From positions 48,257,808-48,321,807 of the forward strand of contig NC_068938.1 in assembly GCF_016801865.2 (NCBI RefSeq): DNA of 64,000 nt, written 5' to 3'. The notes under the pieces are model-generated. The model had not been told where the DNA came from, ran no database searches, and saw only the letters and a program-made list of their open reading frames with translations. This stretch comes from Culex pipiens pallens. Its lineage: Eukaryota; Arthropoda; Insecta; Diptera; Culicidae. Below, in pieces: positions 36,770 through 46,849 of this stretch. The position numbers and the translations under genes are program-made. Within the stretch, counting starts at the first letter, position 1. The number at the start of each line of letters is the position of its first letter.

Positions 36770-38340
36770 GTTGATAATGTGTTTGATATAAATATTTGCA
36801 TAAAAACTAAAACTGAAAATAATAACTTAACAAAAAGATGAAACATGTAGAAAACTATAAGCAACAAAATAAATCCGCCTAACCCAAATCAATAACTCAA
36901 AGGTACCCAAGTAAACGTTTATGTACCGCTCAATGTATAACAGTAAACGGATTAGCATAAGTCGGTGACCCGTAACAATTATGCTGATTCTCTCGGGCCC
37001 TTTCGATCGATTAATTCCGGCAGCGGTATTCATGATTCATCCGCACCCACGCATTTTTAGTTAGTCACCGTAGAACCTCGATTGTTTGACAGACAAATTT
37101 AAGTTTACAATAGTAAACTGGACATAAGTCGTTTTTAAGTGTGTTTTTGCACCGATCAAACCAACCCCTGTCTGACTATTAATGTTCTGCGGTACCTCCA
37201 CCAATTAAAACAGGTGATTAGTGGGTATAATTTATCGTCGCCGGTTCGCCGTCATTAAAACGAGAGTGTCGGCATTAATCAACAGCACGCAATGCGAATT
37301 GAATGTTAAACCATATCGGCAATCTTCAAAAAAGACAAAAAAAACGGGAATAATTGTAGAGCCACCCACAACACTGTTTTTGTCTATGCAACTCGCGTCA
37401 TCCCGTCCCATCGGCGACTCTATTTGGTACAAATGGAGCAATAGAGAAGTTTACCGCCGCCGCCGCCCCGTCATCATCGTTAGCCAAGCCAGAAGAATTT
37501 AAATTGGACACTTTGAAACGTGCGGTTCTACGTGCGGATCTCCCCGTCATCTTCAGTGGCCAATACCTTTGGAACAGTACCGTACCTCCACGATGATGGC
37601 GCAAGAATAGACATTTTCCCCAAGTGTTTTCCTTAGATGTCTACTTAGGATCCAATTTTGGGGGGTAAATTGTCAAATAATGTACAGAATCAAATAAATT
37701 TTGTTTCAATTTGATCCAAATTTGGCACACATTTCCAATTCGACCCATCATCGTGCTTTTGATCAATTAAGATTGCCCCTTAGGAGCGTTTTCTTTGGAT
37801 TTTCTCCACGTCAGAAAAGGTAAAGAAAAACCTCAAAGGCAAACACGTCCGTCCGCCGGTGTCCCGGTTTCGGTTCCCGCGTATTGAATGAATATCTAAA
37901 TTTTATTCAAATCACGCGTTCGTGCGTGAGTGGCATATTTTGCCTGTGTCAACGCAAAGTTCTGTTTATTTTTTCGCCGTCGACGATGGTTTTCGTTCTC
38001 TGATGAGCCGCCAAGTCGGCGGTCTCGCATTTGTAACGGTTCCGGGCTTTCCGGCCAGTTCCGGGGACAATCGTAAATATTGCAGTTTAGTAAGATTGCG
38101 GTAGATCGTTTCTTTATAGGGTTACGGAAACTTTTCTTTTTGTATAATTTGCGATTATTGTTTGTTTTTACTGCGCCGTCACGCAGGCTTAACCTTTTGA
38201 AAATAATGGAGCATTTTATCGTTATTGGGGTGGCGAATTTGGAGTCAAATTGTGTTATTTACTGGCGATGAATTTAGATCTCCTTTTTATTAGAAGATGG
38301 CAGGAAAAAACTGGTACATTTTCTAGTGATATTTAGAGTT
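36770..38340. other. Unique non-coding stretch downstream of the minus-strand nested gene
   Basis: Moderately GC-rich unique sequence with frames of 60-93 codons on both strands and no recognisable domain. No gene supported. Confidence 0.5.
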
Positions 38341-38381
38341 GAAAAGTATTTTTTTTTTGTTTTGCTGATGAAGAATAAATA

Positions 38382-38387
38382 TTTATT
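38382..38387 (-). terminator. Poly(A) signal of the minus-strand nested gene
   Basis: AATAAA on the minus strand about 50 bp after the stop codon, within a palindromic AAATAAATATTTATT stretch that also follows the plus-strand paralog. Confidence 0.75.
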
Positions 38388-38437
38388 TTCGAAAATAAAT
38401 TAACAATTGCATGCAAATGATTTAAATCCCAAGCGAC

Positions 38438-39069
38438 TTATCCCAACAGTCCAGTCAACAGGGTCGGAAGTCCGGTCAGAGTTCCAGTGACGGTTCCGAG
38501 CAGGCCGGTCAGCACACCGCTCAGCTGGGTGAGCAGCGCATTCACCTGGGTCGTCAGCGATGAAGCAACGGTGTTCAGATTGGAAGTCGCCGCGGTCAGC
38601 TGGTTGATCAGAGTCGTCGAAGCACCGGTTCCGGCCGAGATGACCGAGTTGAGCTGGGTGTTGGCAGTGTTCAGGGCAGTCTGCACTCCGGCGGCAACGG
38701 TGCTCAGCCCGCTGGTGAGGGTCGCGGGAAGAGCGGTCAATCCGTTACTGACGATGCTGTTCAGCGTTGACTGAAGGCCTGTAACAGTCGACTGAAGCTG
38801 GGTCAGAGCCGAAGCGGCGGCAGCGGTCAGGGCATTGCTCGCCAAAGCGGTTTGGATCTGCGTCAACAGGTTGGTGATGGTTGTCTGCAGTGACGATGTC
38901 ACGCTTTGCAGAGTCGACAAGGCCGTTGACAATTGGGGAGCAGGAGATGCTGTGGTGGCCTGTAAGGATCGAATGAATAGGATATTAAGTAAGGATAAGC
39001 TAAATCCTTTTCTTAGGAACTTACCGCCATCAGGCAGACACCGAATGCGACAACCAGGAAGGCTTTCAT
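38438..39069 (-). CDS. Small secreted uncharged Ala/Thr/Ser/Leu-rich protein, paralog A
   Basis: Two exons: 39025-39069 (45 nt) and 38438-38959 (522 nt including stop), joined across a 65-bp intron with GTAAGT donor and CTTACAG acceptor, phase 0. The 188-aa product starts with a signal peptide (MKAFLVVAFGVCLMA) and an ATTASPAP junction. All residues after the signal peptide belong to ten kinds (A, T, S, L, N, Q, V, I, G, P): no Lys, Arg, His, Asp, Glu, Cys, Met or aromatic. Hydrophobic residues fall in 3-4 spacing (LSTLQSVTSSLQTTITNLL), so amphipathic helices with an uncharged polar face are likely. The C-terminus is LLTGLLG. I do not recognise the family. Codons are GC-ending, suggesting strong expression. 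It lies on the same strand as its host gene, in intron 2. Confidence 0.9.
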
Positions 39070-39130
39070 CTTGGGACTGTTCAGTGACTTCGAAGCGAGA
39101 ACTGATACCTATCGATCATCTGTGCTGAGG

Positions 39131-39138
39131 TATTTATA
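39131..39138 (-). promoter_or_regulatory. TATA box and initiator, paralog A
   Basis: TATAAATA on the minus strand, with an arthropod-type initiator TCAGTT at 39105-39100, giving a likely start at about 39103 and a 5' UTR of about 34 nt. The TATA-to-initiator spacing is the same as in paralog B. Confidence 0.8.
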
Positions 39139-39246
39139 GGAACTTGAAATGTTCCCAATTCAGTACAAATTGCTCGAACAATCTTAAATTCTTCAATTTC
39201 AATAACAATCGGACTTGTTGTTTGTTCCATCTCACGCGTGTAAGAT

Positions 39247-39260
39247 TTCAGCTGTTTACG
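39247..39260 (-). promoter_or_regulatory. Shared upstream motif CGTAAACAGCTGAA
   Basis: About 110 bp upstream of the TATA box. CGTAAACAACTGAA occurs about 100 bp upstream of the paralog B TATA box, although most other upstream sequence differs. GTAAACA fits a forkhead-type site. Function is inferred. Confidence 0.4.
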
Positions 39261-39482
39261 TCCAAACTTTTCTCGAAGAATGATGAGCTGAAACAAACAA
39301 TCTTGTTTTACGCAAACGATTAATCATGATTGCAAAATGTTGGAAATTTTCCAATGACGAAAATTATACTGATTAGTCAGGGTCATCTTGAATATATAAT
39401 ATTTCAAAATGTATAAATTTTTCATCAAGTTTTAGTTTTACGAAATCTGATGTTGTAGCTAAGTGCCTTTAAACTGAATATA

Positions 39483-39885
39483 AGGAACCTTGGTGTAGGG
39501 ATAAGCGTGGTCGCCTCTCACCCAGTTGGCTTGGGTTCGATCCCAGACGGTCCCGGTGGCATTTTTCGAGACGAGATTTGTTGTCTGATCACGCCTTCCG
39601 TGGGACGGGGAAGTAAATGTTGGCCCCGGTCTAGCCTAGAGGGTTAGGTCGTTAGCTCAATCCAGGTGTAGGAGTCCTCTCCCTGGATCCTGCCTTGGTA
39701 GAGTCGCTGGTAGGCAGATGGACTAACAACCCAAAGGTCATCAGTTCGAATCCCGGGATGGATGGAAGCTGAGGTGTAAAAAGAGGTTTGCCTCAACAAT
39801 CAAGCCTACGGACAACTAGTTTCGAGAAGGAATCTCGCAATCGAGAACGCCAAGGCAATGCTGTAGAGCGAATAATTTGATTTTT
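39483..39885 (+). mobile_element. tRNA-derived SINE with two tRNA-like regions
   Basis: The first tRNA-like region (about 39491-39560) has TAGGGATAAGCGTGGTCG and B box GGGTTCGATCCC. The second (about 39702-39765) has GGTAGGCAGATGGAC and AGTTCGAATCCC in the same orientation. The tail is AATAATTTGATTTTTTTGA. The dimeric tRNA architecture resembles the Twin SINE described from Culex pipiens, but family identity was not checked. It is inserted between the divergent paralogs. Confidence 0.8.
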
Positions 39886-40583
39886 TTGAAAGCATATATT
39901 AGTATAAAATGAACAGAACATCGAAAAGTGGTACGTAGTAAAAATAAGTGTTGAAAAGGTAAACTTTCACACAAAGGGATTATTTACAGACTAAAACTAA
40001 AAATCACATTACCATGATTTGTAGATCTATAGGGGAAAATAGAACCACTAGTTTATTTGTTTATTAAAATTCAATATTTATTTACCTAAATAGAGTGGTT
40101 TATCAAAACTGCATTTTGGACAAAAATTAAATATGGAATTTTCAGAGAAATTCGTTAAAAAAACGGAGAAAAACCTTCGACCTCTCTTCATCTAAATACT
40201 GTTGGAGGTCATTCTTGAAACCTTCTAGCATGTGTTTCCAATGAATTAAGATTGCGCAGAATATTTGATGACGAAAGTCATTCCAGTGACTCTTTAAAGA
40301 AAATGCGAATAATACTTATTTCAATGTATGGTGTTGGATTGTTCTAAGCAACCATTTTATTTTGTTATTTCTTATTAAAGGTGAAATAACAAGATTGTGA
40401 TATTTTAAAGCCGCAATGAAAACGACAAGCAATACATGATTCGAAAAAAAGAAGTCCCTCAAAACTAAAATTTACATCAATAGGAAATTATAACTTTTTA
40501 AAACACGTGTGGCTTTCCACAAATTGCAATCACCTTCAAGTGTATGTTTCATCTCACCGCGCTTCTAGAACATCCAATCCAGT

Positions 40584-40597
40584 CGTAAACAACTGAA
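40584..40597 (+). promoter_or_regulatory. Shared upstream motif CGTAAACAACTGAA
   Basis: Counterpart of the motif at 39247-39260, about 100 bp upstream of the paralog B TATA box. Possible forkhead-type site, by sequence only. Confidence 0.4.
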
Positions 40598-40696
40598 GCC
40601 ACGTGCAATATGAAGTTAACAGACAGTTCAATTGTACTGAAGAAAATACTAGCGAACAGACAATGCTTGCGCAACTCCTGAAAATTTAAACTTTCC

Positions 40697-40704
40697 TATA
40701 AATA
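40697..40704 (+). promoter_or_regulatory. TATA box and initiator, paralog B
   Basis: TATAAATA followed 33 bp later by initiator TCAGTT (40730-40735). Likely start about 40732, with a 5' UTR of about 38 nt. Confidence 0.8.
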
Positions 40705-40769
40705 CCTTAACCCAGATAGTCGAAAGGTATCAGTTCTCGCTTCGAAGTCACTGAACAGCCTCCTCCAAG

Positions 40770-41400
40770 ATGAAAGCCTTCCTTGTTGTTGCATTCTGTG
40801 CCTGCCTGTTGGCGGTAAGTTCCTGAGAAAAGGATTTAGCTATCCTTACTTAAAATCCTATTCATTCCACCCTTACAGGCCACCACAGCATCTCCTGCTC
40901 CCCAATTGTCAACGGCCTTGTCGACTCTGCAAAGCGTGACATCGTCACTGCAAACAACCATCACCAACCTGTTGACGCAGATCCAAACCGCTTTGGCGAG
41001 CAATGCCTTGACTGCCACCGCCGCTTCGGCTCTGACCCAGCTTCAGTCGACTGTTACAGGCCTTCAGTCAACGCTGAACAGCATCGTCAGCAACGGATTG
41101 ACCGCTCTTCCCACGACCCTCACCAGCGGGCTGAGCACCGTTGCCGCCGGAGTGCAGACTGCCCTGAACACTGCCAACACCCAGCTCAACTCGGTCATCT
41201 CGGCCGGAACCGGTGCTTCGACGAGTCTGATCAACCAGCTGACCGCGGCGACTTCCAACCTGAACACCGTTGCTTCTTCGCTGACGACCCAGGTGAATGC
41301 GCTGCTCACCCAGCTGAGCGGTGTGCTGACTGGTCTGCTCGGAACCGTCACTGGAACTCTGACCGGACTTCCGACCCTGTTGACTGGACTTTTGGGATAA
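40770..41400 (+). CDS. Small secreted uncharged Ala/Thr/Ser/Leu-rich protein, paralog B
   Basis: Exons 40770-40814 and 40879-41400 with a 64-bp GT...AG intron in phase 0. ATG at 40770 follows CCTCCAAG. The 188-aa product differs from paralog A at only a handful of positions (signal MKAFLVVAFCACLLA; Ala/Thr and Thr/Ser swaps later). The mature chain again has no charged, aromatic, Cys or Met residue. 5' UTR, intron position, coding sequence and 3' UTR through the poly(A) signal are all shared, so the whole transcription unit was duplicated in inverted, head-to-head orientation about 1.7 kb apart. Heptad-like spacing suggests helical bundling. An apolipophorin-like, antifreeze-like or mucin-like role are guesses only. 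It is antisense to the host gene. Confidence 0.9.
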
Positions 41401-41450
41401 GTCGCTCGAGGTTTGAATCATTTGCATGCAATTGTTAATTTATTTTCGAA

Positions 41451-41456
41451 AATAAA
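41451..41456 (+). terminator. Poly(A) signal of paralog B
   Basis: AATAAA 51 bp after the stop, in the same AAATAAATATTTATTC context as paralog A. Confidence 0.75.
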
Positions 41457-41494
41457 TATTTATTCTTCATCAGCAAAACAAAAAATATGTCTTT

Positions 41495-42775
41495 ATTGAA
41501 TTCGATTCGCCAGAACAAACACCCATCCATCAAATCTTCCGCTCCCTTTCGTTTTGCCATCTTAATCAACGAGGTTTTTTTCAGACCGAACAAACACCGA
41601 TCGTGACAAATTTCATTAAGGTGGAATTGATGAGGACCGATTTGTCATCGATAATCCTGATGTGCGCGGGTTGTGGCCCCACTACTGAACCCAAGAAGCT
41701 ACAAATAACACGTTTTTAAGAAGAAGACGATGGTGAACGAAAAACCTAATTTTTCTTCCCAACGCGAATGTAGCACCTTGCTTTTCCACAAGAATGAGAA
41801 GAAAAATATCATTAGGGTGTTGTGATTTTTGTTGGACCTAGAGGCTATTAGCTACTTAAGACAATCTAGTGATTCTTGTGGATTGAAAACCATTGATTTC
41901 AATAATTTCCACAAATTCTTATTTAGTTTATCAGTTATAACATTGGTCCACTTCCCCCATGCCGAGGTGTTTTCGGCGAAGAAGCACCTTTGCCGCGTCA
42001 CCTCCGGAAAAATATCGAATAAACATGAGCATGACCTAACAAGTTCAAGGTCGTCCGTGGCGTTGAACGCCGAGGTCGAGGGGTTGAACTTTTATTACCC
42101 CCACCCAAAATCCCCCCTCGACTGCCTTGGGCGGCTGTCAGGACATTCCGCGCGCACTGTCAGTTTCATGCACCATTTTTGTTTCTTCCTCCAATAACGT
42201 CGCCCTAATGGGCCACTACTATGTATGTTTGCTAGTAGGTATGTGCTCGAGGGCAACAGAAGAGGGCCTTGGGATGTCCTTCCGGCGATGTCAGGCTGTT
42301 AAGTTAAGCTAATGAATGAGTTTATGCTTTTGCCGGCAAGATACACTTTCTGACTCATTAAGTTGGTGAAATTGTGGGGATTGTGTTGTTGGCGAGAGGA
42401 AATGGCGAACTTTCTCTCGCTAAACTGGGGAATGAAATTGTGCACCAGAGCGGAATAATGACACGGAAATTTTCCTAGAGCCTGGGCGCAACATTTCCGC
42501 CGCCGGAACAGGGAAAACTTTCTGTGTCAGTTGTTTTGCGTATGGTACACCAAGTTGTCACCTAACGTGGCATACACGATAATGAAGATTATACACGTAA
42601 TGTTTCCACTCTGATAATATGTGTAGCCTACAACTGGTTGCTTCCTGATTGCTTTTTTGTGGAAATCTGACCTTATTATTTTTGGCTTTTTTTTCAACTT
42701 AGTTTTTTCATTTGTTTTACTTCGTAATTTGTTCAGTCAACTGGGATGGAACGGGACTTCAGTCTAAATACGAAC
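41495..42775. other. Unique non-coding stretch
   Basis: Moderately GC-rich DNA. A 122-codon frame at 41829-42197 has no recognisable domain. No gene supported. Confidence 0.5.
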
Positions 42776-42779
42776 AGAA

Positions 42780-43740
42780 TGTTTTAAGCCAAACATTCAC
42801 TATTACGCCCTTTTGAAATGTTAGTCTTGATTTGAAAATTTTGAAAATATTGTTTTCGAAAAGATCCGAAAATTTCACGAATATTTCATATTTTAACATT
42901 GGAAATCGGACCATTAGTTGCTGAGATATCGACGTTAGAAAATGATAGGTTGTTTGGGTGAGACTTAGAAAACATCAATTTTCTTGTTATTGAACCTTTG
43001 CATGGCAATATCTCAGCAACTATGGGTCGTATCAACAAAGTTTAAAAAAGCAAAATATAGAGAATTTTCTCAGCTTTTCATTTTTTTTTTCAAATGTGTG
43101 CAAACATGTGCACTAATTTTAAAAAATGAAAAACTGCGATCATTTTCAAAAAAGTAACCTAAAAGTGGCTATAACTTGAAAATGGTGCACTTTATCAAAA
43201 TTTCACTTGAGTACTTTTAGATTGCAAATTTGATTTTTCATCGAGAAATGAAGTTGAAAAATGTTTTCGACCAATATTTCGATTTTTTGAAAAAAAATTG
43301 ATTCAAAAAATCATAACTCGGTCAAAGATTTTTCGCTCAACCTGGAAATTTCTGAAAAATGGTATTTGATATTTCCTAAAACATATAAAAAAATAAATTA
43401 AAATAGTGTTATTTTTTAACAAATCAAGTCTTAGTGACAACAAGTGAAATAAAAAATCACAAAAAAAATGTTACCGTGTATCTTTTTTTTTTCAGTGTAG
43501 CCCTTATCCATACCTACAACTTTGCCCAAGACACCAAATCGATCAAAAAATTCCTTCAAAAGATACAGATTTTTGAATTTTCATATGAACAGCTGCCTAA
43601 TTTGTATGGAAAATTATATGGACAAACTTTTGATGCACAATAGTTTCTTTGGGCATACCAAAGGCACCAAAAAAGTCTCAGCCTTATTAAAAATACAAAA
43701 AAATCAAATGACCGAAATCTCAGAGAAATGCTCATGGGAC
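42780..43740 (+). repeat. Interspersed 'ATCTCAGCAACTA' repeat, copy 1
   Basis: Starts near ATTACGCCCTTTTGAAATG and contains TGTTAGTCTTGATTTGAAAA, CCATTAGTTGCTGAGATATC, GGCAATATCTCAGCAACTAT, GGCTATAACTTGAAAATGG and CCATACCTACAACTTTGCCC. It aligns collinearly with 44690-45640. No coding capacity. Confidence 0.8.
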
Positions 43741-44640
43741 TTCGTATAATCGAATCACGAACAAAAACATTTTAGTCAAATTTGAATGGTTGATTGCCTA
43801 TAAAAAAAATAATTTTCAATATTTCATTACCGCCATTTTTTCACACAAGTTCACATGTTTTGGAATCATTGATTTTCAAAAATTGTAAGATTTGACGAAA
43901 ACAAAAACTTTAGCGAAAAAAAACTCATTGCGGTTATGAACATCGAAAATTTTCAAAAATTCAAAAGATTTTTGAATAAACCCAAACATGCCAAAAATGA
44001 TTCTAAACGCAAGGAAATGCAGTTTCAATTGATTTTAGCTTATTGCACCTAAATTTTCATTGACATTTGGAAGTTTTTGAAAAAAAATAATTATGCCCTG
44101 ATTTTTAAAACCGGCTTGAAGCGGGGGGGACTTCAAATAACAATTGTCCCAGTCTTCTCAATGATAAAAATAAAACATTTGAAATTTTTTCTGATATCTT
44201 CCACAAAAATATTGTAATTTTTTAAACCATGATAAATTTTAAAATGACAAAATATTCAATATTACACCATTTTTAAATGTCAATCTTGATTTAAAAAATC
44301 AAAATGATAATTTTTAAACATTGGAAATTGGACAACATGTTACTGAGATGAAAATGGGAGTTGGGTTTGGGACTTTGACAATATCCATTTTCCTGTTTAT
44401 TCTTCTTTTATTATTTAATATTCAATGTTAATAAAACGAAATTTTCAGAAATTTTCTGAACCTTCCAAATATAAAAATTTTTGTACCATTTTATTTCACT
44501 TCACGTTGTTAAATTTGTGTTAAATTACTATCCTAAGATGAGATGTGGATTACCTTTCATCAAGGGATGCCAGATAAATCTGAGATTGTTTGGCAAAATC
44601 TGTCGAAATCTGAGTAGAGCATGGTCTATCCCGCACTATT
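43741..44640. other. AT-rich stretch between repeat copies
   Basis: No gene. 44230-44400 contains a more diverged partial copy of the same family (ACATTGGAAATTGGACAACA). Confidence 0.45.
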
Positions 44641-45640
44641 TCAAAAAATTTAAATCAAGACTGACATACCAAAAGGGCGTAATAATGAATGTTTGGTATT
44701 TTCAAAATGTTAGTCTTGATTTAAAATTTATGAAAATATTTTTTTCGAATCGATCGGAAAATTTCACGAATGTTTCATGTTTTACCATTGTAAATCGGAC
44801 CATTAGTTGCTGAGATATCGACATTAGAAAATGGTGGGTTGTTTGGGTGAGACTTAGAAAACATCAATTTTCTTGTTTTTAACCCTTTGCATGGCAATAT
44901 CTCAACAACTAAGGGTCGTATCAACAAAGTCCGAATAAGCAAAATATAGAGAATTTTCTTAGCTTTTCAAAAATATGTATTTCAAAAGTGGGCAAACATA
45001 GGCACTACTTTAAAAAAACCAATAACTGCGACTATTTTGAAAAAAAGTTACATAAAAATGGCTATAACTTGAAAACGATGAACTTTATCAAAATTTCAGT
45101 GAAGTATTTATTGAATGCAAATTCAATTTTACATCGAAAAATAAAGTTGAACATTTTTTACGACCAATATTACGATTTTTTGAAAAAAATTGTATCGATT
45201 CAAAAATCATAACTCGGTCAAAGATTTTTTGCCCATTCTGGAAATTTCTGAAAAGTTGGCATATCAAAAAAAAATGAAAAAGGTGTTTTTGTGCAAATCA
45301 AGTTTTAGTGACAAAAAAGTGAAATTAAAAATCATCAAAAAAAATTTACCGTGTATCATTTTTGTTTCAGTGTAGTCCTTATCCATACCTACAACTTTGC
45401 CGAAGACACCAAATCGATCAAAAAATTCCTTTCAAAAGATACAGATTTTTGAATTTTCATACATCATTTTTGTATGGAAAGCTGCCAAATTTGATGCAAA
45501 TGATACAAAATGGCTTTTTTGGGCATACCGAAGGCACCAAAAAAGTTTCGGCCGGATCAAAGAATACAGAAAAAATCGAATGACCGAAATCTCAGAGAAT
45601 TGTCCTTATACAAGCCATTTTTTGTAAATGAAGCCAGATT
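44640..45640 (+). repeat. Interspersed 'ATCTCAGCAACTA' repeat, copy 2
   Basis: Direct repeat of copy 1: TGTTAGTCTTGATTTAAAA lies 1884 bp downstream of the equivalent block. It is preceded by an inverted stub (TCAAGACTGACATACCAAAAG and GGGCGTAATAATGAATG), so the left edge is a short palindrome. Confidence 0.8.
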
Positions 45641-45644
45641 TTCA

Positions 45645-46440
45645 ACAATTTTTTATATCGCAATTTGAATTGATTGCTGATGTATCTATCTCAAAGCCGT
45701 TCAAAAAGTGATCAAAAGCAAATTTATAGCAATTGCACGGGCTGAAAGAAAAAAACTGAAATAAAAAACATGCCACTTTAATGTTTTTTCAATTTTAAAT
45801 TTTAAAGGAAAAATTTACTCTGATAAAAAAATACAAATCACAACACAGTTTTTGACAAGAAATAAATCTCGAGAAAATTTTCACGAATTTTCCATCCGGC
45901 CTTCGACACATCCCATCACACTCAGGATCGAATTACTCTAACAAGATGTAAATTGATTCGTTACAACACCACGACATGTTTCCGCCAACGCCGTCACTTT
46001 TTTCGCTGCTCGCAACATTATGCAATTTCCGAAAAGCTGTCACGTCATACTTCAATAACCCTAAAAAGAATACCTACAAAAAAAATAAAGATCTGCTACA
46101 CAGCGCAACGTGTTAAAGAATACGCTCCGTCTGATCTGGTTGATATCACGAGAATTTAGCACTCTGCTATCCTTTCCGGCAGCTATATGTTAGTATAATA
46201 CAGAGCCAGGAAGCTGATAATGTTGTGGAAAATTCCAAGCCCGACAAACTGTGTGGCAAGTATCTTGGCAAATATAGAGAGGTTTTAAAAGGGGGAACTA
46301 CCCGTTTTGGGAAGTAATTAGTGTCCACTATTGATACAGTGTTGTAAATGCTATAAATTATGTTGCAAAGAATAATTTCAAATTTCAAAACCAGTTGAAA
46401 ATAGACTACCTTCCCCTAAGAAAATTCCAAGCGAAACTCA
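45645..46440. other. Non-coding stretch next to exon 2
   Basis: AT-rich with a unique part at 45880-46400. No gene or repeat recognised. Confidence 0.45.
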
Positions 46441-46441
46441 C

Positions 46442-46589
46442 CTGATTTCGTCCACGTGCACACAGTCCTCGGCGCGTTCGTCGGCGCACCGAGGTGTGAA
46501 TTTGGCCTCCAGTATCGCTACCCTGGACTCGAGGTTTCCGCACGTTAGCCGAATTTCCGTGTCGTAACAGCCCCACTCCTCTATGACCT
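46442..46589 (-). CDS. Lectin-like protein gene, exon 2 (SUEL/galactose-binding lectin-like half-domain)
   Basis: A 148-nt internal exon. Acceptor CCCGCCCGCCACACAG precedes base 46589 and donor GTGAGT follows 46442. It opens with two bases that complete the codon split after exon 1, then 48 codons, then two bases of the next codon. The peptide has four Cys (positions 7, 16, 34 and 42): WGCYDTEIRLTCGN is followed by VAILEAKF and PRC. The pattern C-x(8)-C, then V-x-I-x-x-A-x-F, then C fits the first half of SUEL-type lectin domains (as in latrophilin). Codon third positions are GC-rich. An alternative upstream extension of the frame to 46692 or 46852 lacks a splice site and is not used. Confidence 0.75.
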
Positions 46590-46849
46590 CTGTGTGGCGG
46601 GCGGGCAGCATCCAACGGCAGAATAGTTGGTTTGGTTTGGTTGGCGCAAAGTTTTCCACGGTTGAAGCACGTTTTCCCAGCATGAGTTGCACAAAGTGAT
46701 GCCAGCCGGAGATTCCGTGAATAAGATGCCATGAAAGAGGGAGAAGAAAAGACGACTTTTAGTGAAAAAGGACCGAGGGCAACAAAAAAGAATCCAAAAA
46801 GAAATGTAAACGTGATAAGATAGGATAAAGAATTAAGCTCGGGTGGTTT

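Larger units (their letters stand above)
33982..46441 (-). other. Intron 2 of the lectin-like gene (hosts a nested gene pair)
   Basis: Between exon 2 and exon 3, bounded by GTGAGT on the exon 2 side and TTTTCAG on the exon 3 side. At 12.5 kb it holds two complete secreted-protein genes, a SINE, a hairpin element, a 'CTGAAAAGT' element and two copies of an interspersed repeat. The boundary call depends on the exon model. Confidence 0.65.

Noticed and set aside
38487..38774. Frames antisense to the uncharged-protein genes (also 41064-41427)
   Set aside because: They are open because the sense codons are GC-rich and low in stop complements; the sense frame has exon structure, signal peptide, TATA box and poly(A) signal.
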